64,000 bases of DNA. Origin: an archaeon. GTDB taxonomy: Archaea; Thermoproteota; Nitrososphaeria; Nitrososphaerales; JACAEJ01. Position 1 is the stretch's first letter. The number at the start of each line of letters is the position of its first letter. The notes beneath the pieces are model-generated. The model had not been told where the DNA came from, made no database searches, and was given only the letters and a program-made list of their open reading frames with translations. The stretch lies in assembly GCA_024256265.1 (NCBI GenBank), contig JACGUK010000004.1, forward strand, positions 186,001 to 250,000, given 5' to 3'. Below, in pieces: positions 59,493 to 64,000 of this stretch. The translations under genes were made by a program, and so were the position numbers.

Positions 59493-59867
59493 ATGTTAGA
59501 GTCAAAGCTCATAGATAGCAGTAAGGCTAATGTGAGAGAGGTAGAGCTATTGGTCGATACTGGTGCCTTTTATACAGTTCTACCTTCGAGTCTAGCTAAA
59601 GAATTTGGGATTGTAACACAACTAACTACAGAGTTAACCTTAGCAGATAAACGCATAGTTAAGGCAGGTATATCCCTTGTCTACATGAAATTACTGGATA
59701 GAGAGGGAGTGCTACCAGTTGTGATCCTTGATACTCCTGAGGTTCTCCTTGGAACTACAGCTTTAGAAGGCTTAGGGCTTAAAGTAGACTCATCAACAGG
59801 AAAATTGGAGCGCTCGAGATCCTTCGGGCTTGGAGCCTTAAGTAATCTTAAGCATGATATAGTTTAA
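59493..59867 (+). CDS. Retropepsin-like aspartyl protease domain protein
   Basis: A 124-residue protein with the retropepsin active-site loop LLVDTGAFYTVLPSSLAKEFG. The family N-terminus usually reads MGYVRVKA followed by a strand; here an ATG at 59486 starts exactly MGYVRVKAHR but hits a stop, while the ATG at 59493 is in the frame that continues. This points to a one-base indel near the start, or use of the less conserved start. It may form a dimeric aspartyl protease. It is next to radA but not obviously linked. Confidence 0.65.
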   Translation: MLESKLIDSSKANVREVELLVDTGAFYTVLPSSLAKEFGIVTQLTTELTLADKRIVKAGISLVYMKLLDREGVLPVVILDTPEVLLGTTALEGLGLKVDSSTGKLERSRSFGLGALSNLKHDIV

Positions 59868-59870
59868 AGT

Positions 59871-60434
59871 TCAAACCCTGCTTTGCCTTTTAAGTGTATT
59901 GAAGATACTTTTAGCATCATAATCTTTTATAGAATCTTCTGCTGAATCCCAGAATTCTGATAACTTTTTCTTATCATAACCTTCATCCTCATACTCTAAG
60001 GCTTGAAAGACCATCTCAAGCTTATCCATTTCTCTTACGAGCTTTGCTTCCATAGATTCTTTATCTTGAAAATCCTTCCAAATCTCAGAATAATTCTTTT
60101 TTATATCATCTGGCAATAAGGAGAGGATTTGTATCATAGCGTTATCCTCTAATTGCCTCTTTTGTAAATCTTCTCTCTCATCTTTATAATGCATCAAATC
60201 TCCAATTATAGATTCACAAGCATCATGAATTAAAGCCATTCTGAGCATCTTCAATGTATCAATTTTCTTCATATCCCCAATCATCATGCAAAGAATAGCT
60301 GTTCTAAAGGTATGATCGGCCACAGATTCTGGCTCTTTAACACCGACTTTTCTTATCCATCCAGACCTTTTTATCTTCTTCAATCTGCCCATTAACTTAA
60401 TGAAATTGATTATGCCTTCTATTTCGTTTTGCAA
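59871..60434 (-). CDS. HD-domain phosphohydrolase (YfbR/HDDC2-like)
   Basis: A 187-residue HD-superfamily protein. The metal-binding residues appear at VADHTFRTAIL (His), IHDACESIIGDL (His-Asp) and further downstream (Asp in LVREMDKLEMVFQALEYE). It resembles 5'-deoxynucleotidase YfbR/HDDC2. Substrate likely a nucleotide monophosphate. It is convergent with the retropepsin-like gene. Confidence 0.8.
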   Translation of the reverse strand: MQNEIEGIINFIKLMGRLKKIKRSGWIRKVGVKEPESVADHTFRTAILCMMIGDMKKIDTLKMLRMALIHDACESIIGDLMHYKDEREDLQKRQLEDNAMIQILSLLPDDIKKNYSEIWKDFQDKESMEAKLVREMDKLEMVFQALEYEDEGYDKKKLSEFWDSAEDSIKDYDAKSIFNTLKRQSRV

Positions 60435-60512
60435 GTCATTTAATCTAATTACTCTAAACTCTTAAGATTTATCTTTACAAAATACAGAGCTATCAAGGAC
60501 AATGTTTATCTT

Positions 60513-61628
60513 ATGCATATTTTAAAAATAAATTGCTTGAAGAGGGCAATTCTCGTAACATACCCTGATAAATTTGTAACACAGGAAGCCTTGGGCTTGG
60601 CTGAGGCAGCAGACTATGAAGTAGTTAAGCTCATAACTCAAAGATACCTCTTTAGAGCAAAATATGGTGTAGGCTCAGGAAAGGCTGAAGAGTTAAAAGA
60701 GCTATCAAAGGATCTTAATTCTGATGTCATCCTATTTGATGAGAGGCTAAGATCAGTTCAAATTTATAACCTTGCAAAGCTTACAGGAGTAGAAGTTATA
60801 GATAGAGAGAGATTGATCCTTGAGATATTTCATAAAAGGGCATCTAGTGCTGAGGCGAAGTTACAGGTTCAACTCGCTGAGTTAAGGTATGAAATACCTA
60901 GATCAAGAGAGAAGGTAAGATTGGCTAAGATAGGAGAGCAACCAGGATTCTTTGGCTTAGGTAGATACGATGTAGATGATTATTATAGGATGATAAAAAG
61001 GAGAATGGCAACTATAATGAAAAAATTGAGGCAAGTTAGCAAGAGGCGTGAGCTATATAGAATTCAAAGGCTTAGGACGAACTTACCTTTAATCTCTTTT
61101 GCAGGCTACACTGGAGCTGGTAAGACAAGCCTTTTCAACATATTAGCAAGAGAGAGGAAGGATACAGAGAGAGGTTTCTTTACCACTCTTACAACTACTA
61201 CAAGAAGCTTAAAGCTATCAGAATCAAGAGTATTAATATCAGATACAGTTGGCTTTATCAGCAGACTCCCAACATATATGATAGAAGCCTTCAAGGCAAC
61301 TTTAGAGGAATTGACCTATGCCAACTTAGTTCTTTTGGTGATAGATGCTAGCGAGCATCTTCAAAACATGATTAGAAAGTATCAAAGCTGTGTAAGCATT
61401 CTTGCCGAGCTTGGCGTCTCTCCTTTAAATGTTCTGCCCATCTTTAACAAATTCGATCTTACAAATATGGATGAAATTAGAGAGAAAGTAAAAGCCCTTG
61501 GCATGATGCCTGAAGATGTTGTAATAACTTCAGCAAGGACTGGCTTTGGAATAGATGCACTAAAGTCTAAGGCAGATGAGATGGTCTATGCCCATGCTCC
61601 AGCGTCTTTAACTAGAGCACAATCTTAA
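60513..61628 (+). CDS. hflX: HflX-type GTPase
   Basis: A 371-residue GTPase of the HflX family: N-terminal domain with ALGLAEAADYEVVKLITQR, a coiled linker, and a G domain with G1 GYTGAGKTS, G3 DTVGF and G4 NKFD. HflX rescues or splits ribosomes under stress. It follows the HD gene divergently and precedes trm56, separated by about 80 bases. Confidence 0.9.
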   Translation: MHILKINCLKRAILVTYPDKFVTQEALGLAEAADYEVVKLITQRYLFRAKYGVGSGKAEELKELSKDLNSDVILFDERLRSVQIYNLAKLTGVEVIDRERLILEIFHKRASSAEAKLQVQLAELRYEIPRSREKVRLAKIGEQPGFFGLGRYDVDDYYRMIKRRMATIMKKLRQVSKRRELYRIQRLRTNLPLISFAGYTGAGKTSLFNILARERKDTERGFFTTLTTTTRSLKLSESRVLISDTVGFISRLPTYMIEAFKATLEELTYANLVLLVIDASEHLQNMIRKYQSCVSILAELGVSPLNVLPIFNKFDLTNMDEIREKVKALGMMPEDVVITSARTGFGIDALKSKADEMVYAHAPASLTRAQS

Positions 61629-61706
61629 CTTCGATTTTTCAAATTTTAAAAGGAAGGTTTAAGCGAATCAGTCTATCAACATACTTTAAATAAATAGTGA
61701 ATAAAA

Positions 61707-62255
61707 ATGGCAGAAGTTGTAGTCTTAAGGTGGGGGCATCGTTTAAGAGATGAGAGATTGACTACTCATGTGATACTGACTGCCCGCGCCCTTGGTGCAT
61801 CTGGAGTAATACTATCTGACGTAGAGGACAAGGATATTAAAAGTACTGTTGAAGAAATTGTAGAGAGATTTGGTGGTCCCTTCTTTTTAAAGATGGGAAT
61901 TCCATGGAGAAAAGAAATAAAAGAATGGAAAGAGAAAGGAGGCATTATCGTTCATTTAACAGCCTATGGTGAAAATTTAGAGAATAGCGATGTGTTGAAA
62001 AGGATAAAGTCATCAGGCAAGGATATCATGTTAATAGTAGGTAGCCAGAAAGTCCCATCAGAATTTTTCTCTGAAGATGTATCTGATTTTAACGTTGCCA
62101 TTGGCAATGAGCCTCACTCTGAATGCTCAGCTTTGGCAATATTCTTAGACCGTTATTTCGAGGGTAAAGAGCTATCAAGAGAGTTCAAAGGAGCAAAGGT
62201 AAAGATAATACCTCAGAAAAGAGGTAAAAAACTGGAAAAGCTTGCTGAGAACTAA
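61707..62255 (+). CDS. trm56: tRNA (cytidine(56)-2'-O)-methyltransferase
   Basis: A 182-residue SPOUT enzyme specific to archaea, methylating C56 in the T-loop. The sequence has VVLRWGHRLRDERLTTHVILTARALGASG, IVHLTAYGENLE, and the SPOUT-knot region IMLIVGSQKVPSEFFSEDVSDFNVAIGNEPHSECSALAIFLDRYF. Length is typical. It is followed by tfe with about 100 bases between, an order seen in several archaea. Confidence 0.93.
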   Translation: MAEVVVLRWGHRLRDERLTTHVILTARALGASGVILSDVEDKDIKSTVEEIVERFGGPFFLKMGIPWRKEIKEWKEKGGIIVHLTAYGENLENSDVLKRIKSSGKDIMLIVGSQKVPSEFFSEDVSDFNVAIGNEPHSECSALAIFLDRYFEGKELSREFKGAKVKIIPQKRGKKLEKLAEN

Positions 62256-62361
62256 AAATTGTTTCTATGGAAAGTTTTAAAAGTAAATTTTACATAATTG
62301 ATAACATGCCTCTCCATAAATTGTTAAACTCTGAACAAAGCCTCTTCAGGAGGGAAAGAAG

Positions 62362-62913
62362 ATGATGACGAAGCATTCAAAGATCGAGTATGAGGATGCC
62401 TTTGTAAAGATATCTGGTCTATTGGGTGGCGAAGAGTACGTAAAAGTGGCAAGGGCTTTGCTTAACAATGAGAATGCAACTGATGAGGAGATAGCCAGCG
62501 CTACAGGATTGAAGATAAATGTTGTTAGGAAGGCTTTGTACGATCTATTCGAGCGGTCTCTCATCAGCGGGATAAGAGTTCGTGATATGAAGAGAGGCTG
62601 GTTTGTGTATAGATGGAGGGCTCAAAGAGACCAGACAGATAGCTTCATAGAAATTCAGAAGAAGAAAGCCTTGGAGAGGCTTAAAGATAGGTTAATTTAT
62701 GAGAGTACTTATGAATTTTACCATTGTGGCATGCTTACTTGCCCAAAAAGAACCTTCGAAGAGTCCATAGATCTATTCTTTAAATGCCCTAACTGTGGAA
62801 AAATCCTTACTCTAATAGACAATAGTGAAATAAAGAAGGCTCTTGAGTGGAAGATAAAGGAGATAACAGAAGAGATGAAGAATGTTAATGAGAGAAGTGA
62901 ATCTAAGGGCTAG
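62362..62913 (+). CDS. tfe: Transcription factor E alpha
   Basis: A 183-residue TFE. The N-terminal winged helix (YVKVARALLNNENATDEEIASATGLKINVVRKALYDLFERSLISGIRVRDMKRGWFVYRWRAQRD) is followed by a zinc ribbon with four cysteines (CGMLTC and CPNC). It helps promoter melting with TBP/TFB. The zinc ribbon is slightly different at its first pair (HCGMLTC). A ribosome site GGAGGG lies directly upstream. Confidence 0.92.
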   Translation: MMTKHSKIEYEDAFVKISGLLGGEEYVKVARALLNNENATDEEIASATGLKINVVRKALYDLFERSLISGIRVRDMKRGWFVYRWRAQRDQTDSFIEIQKKKALERLKDRLIYESTYEFYHCGMLTCPKRTFEESIDLFFKCPNCGKILTLIDNSEIKKALEWKIKEITEEMKNVNERSESKG

Positions 62914-62980
62914 ATTTAAGATCTAGAACAACTTATTAAGAGGATATCTTTTTGTCAGAAACATAGATGAGAAGAAAGCA

Positions 62981-63541
62981 ATGAATGAGCAAGAAGCCAT
63001 AAATTTGCTAAAGAAAGAGAAGAGTCCTGAAGCCCTTGTTAAACACAGCATGACTGTGAGTGAAGTCTCAAATATATTGGCATTGGCATTGAAAGAAAAA
63101 GGCTATGACATCGACCTAGAGTTAGTAAGGGTAGGTGGATTGCTACACGATGTAGGCAGAGTTAAGGTTCATTCAGTTCACCATGGGTATCTGGGTGGAA
63201 AGCTTCTGAGAGAGATGGGCATCGATGAGAGGGTAGCTAGGATAGCGGAGAGGCATGTAGGAGGAGGAATATCGAGTGAAGAGGCTAAAAAGCTTGGCTT
63301 GCCAGAGAGAAGATACATGCCAGAATCTTTAGAGGAGAAGGTAGTTTGCTTTGCTGATAAGATAGTTGAGATTGATCATGTAATCCCTCTTGAGAAAACA
63401 TTAGATAAACTAAGAGAAGAGCTTGGCTATGAAAGTAGTTCTGTGCAAAGGCTAATAGAATTGAAAGATGAGCTAACAAGATTGTTAAATCGTGACCCAG
63501 AGGAGATAGTTAAGGAGAGCATCATTAAAGAGCTAAGATAA
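62981..63541 (+). CDS. HD-domain hydrolase (TIGR00295-type)
   Basis: A 186-residue protein: HSMTVSEVSNILALALKEKGYDIDLELVRVGGLLHDVGRVKVHSVHHGYLGGKLLREMG, then IAERHVGGGISSEEAKKLGLP, and CFADKIVEIDHV. The His-Asp and second His ligands are visible. This is the TIGR00295 archaeal HD family, sometimes called metal-dependent phosphohydrolase, of unknown substrate. It lies between tfe and the initiator tRNA gene. Confidence 0.85.
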   Translation: MNEQEAINLLKKEKSPEALVKHSMTVSEVSNILALALKEKGYDIDLELVRVGGLLHDVGRVKVHSVHHGYLGGKLLREMGIDERVARIAERHVGGGISSEEAKKLGLPERRYMPESLEEKVVCFADKIVEIDHVIPLEKTLDKLREELGYESSSVQRLIELKDELTRLLNRDPEEIVKESIIKELR

Positions 63542-63565
63542 ACAATTTCGATTTATGTTAATTGG

Positions 63566-63661
63566 TAGCGAGGGATGGATTTGAACCATCGATCTGCGGG
63601 TCTCTTTGCCTCGACAAAGCTTATGAGCCCGCCGGGATAAACCTGGCTTCCCCACCTCGCT
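63566..63661 (-). tRNA. Initiator tRNA-Met (CAT) with a 20-nt intron
   Basis: The RNA folds as a tRNA: acceptor AGCGAGG with CCTCGCT, an A1-U72 end pair, TTCAAAT in the T-loop, anticodon loop CTCATAA, and an anticodon stem ending GGG/CCC. A1-U72 and three stacked G-C pairs in the anticodon stem are archaeal initiator hallmarks. A 20-nt intron follows position 37; it forms a small hairpin (CTTTG/CAAAG) typical of a bulge-helix-bulge processing site. A CCA appears encoded at 63563-63565. Confidence 0.9.
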
Positions 63662-63852
63662 ACTAATAAAATAAGTTATATTCTAACTTAAATTTTTTTA
63701 AATCTACTTATTATATCTTTTCAACATCTATGGCTACTTTCTTTATTGCTTAAGTTATGGTATAAGGGAATATTGTTATTTACACTAATTTTTATATAAA
63801 AATTAAGTTTATTAAGTAGAATCAATCAAGTTAAAGTAAGAAGGTATGGATT

Positions 63853-64000
63853 ATGGGCAAAATTGATGAGATGGATATGAAAATACTGGCTGAGTTAGTA
63901 AAGAATGCTAATCTCTCAGTCCCAAAGCTGAGCAAAAAGATCAACGTAAACCCCTCTGTAGTTTATAGCAGAATTAAGAGACTTGTGAAGAGGAATATCA
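63853..64000 (+). CDS. Lrp/AsnC-family regulator, partial
   Basis: The 5' 49 codons of a regulator cut by the window edge: KIDEMDMKILAELVKNANLSVPKLSKKINVNPSVVYSRIKRLVKRNI. This is the Lrp-type winged helix. A TATA-like AT-rich stretch (TTTATATAAAAATTAAG) lies upstream. Amino-acid sensing is family-based. Confidence 0.85.
   Translation, partial: MGKIDEMDMKILAELVKNANLSVPKLSKKINVNPSVVYSRIKRLVKRNI

Noticed and set aside
1..64000. CRISPR arrays
   Set aside because: No series of regularly spaced direct repeats; the only tandem repeat (725-846) is contiguous and protein-coding.
1..64000. Diversity-generating retroelement near the tail-tip gene
   Set aside because: No reverse transcriptase and no template/variable repeat pair was seen.

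Overview
The window is archaeal chromosomal DNA, AT-rich, with densely packed genes and archaeal information-processing genes: replication factor C large subunit, RadA, transcription factor E alpha, Trm56, an archaeal-type asparaginyl-tRNA synthetase, a UbiA-family archaeal lipid prenyltransferase, and an intron-containing initiator tRNA-Met. Promoters are TATA-like A/T boxes. The lineage cannot be fixed from the sequence alone; a TACK-group archaeon is a guess.

Layout. (1) 1-7052, minus strand: part of a contractile-tail module (sheath, tube, tail-assembly chaperone with a likely -1 frameshift, tape measure, baseplate protein, hub cut by the window edge). An opposite-strand cassette interrupts it at 667-1977. 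The cassette carries a possible His/Cys-dyad peptidase-like protein and a broken acidic repeat gene, and duplicated scraps of neighbouring tail genes lie beside it. (2) 7450-20151: a zinc-ribbon protein, then mostly host genes (phosphoesterase, AmrS radical SAM enzyme, DtxR-FeoB iron uptake with a clear operator, YjbQ, a secreted beta-propeller protein, VapBC), plus an accessory trio ending in a GC-rich folded element. (3) 20398-44143, plus strand: a second, different tailed-virus module with terminase, an ABC-ATPase/GNAT protein, portal, protease, decoration protein, capsid, connectors, tail tube, chaperone with a likely +1 frameshift, tape measure and tail-tip genes. Two cargo blocks split it. 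The first (about 24.1-30.4 kb) holds a nuclease-like protein, a STAND-like ATPase, a queuosine-precursor-type transporter, DNA-binding proteins and HicBA. The second (34.0-38.2 kb) holds a DUF4143 ATPase, VapBC and an MFS transporter. Each second-block unit is bounded by a copy of the 3' end of the small gene behind the capsid gene. (4) 44580-64000: ordinary host genes (purB, asparagine-synthase-like, lipid prenyltransferase, rfcL, moaA/moaB/moaC, a MoxR-VWA fusion, asnS, radA, hflX, trm56, tfe, HD proteins, initiator tRNA, Lrp regulator).

Together: the two viral modules encode two tail designs (contractile, and flexible/non-contractile by the absence of a sheath). No integrase, replication gene or lysis gene was recognised in the window. 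Region 3 is therefore either an old provirus colonised by cargo, or a structural module kept by the host. The most unusual signals are the interrupted hub locus (0.5-2.0 kb), the repeated insertion scars behind the capsid gene (33.9-36.6 kb), and a strong long hairpin plus a perfect 22-nt palindrome just upstream of the tail-tube operon (39.06-39.17 kb).
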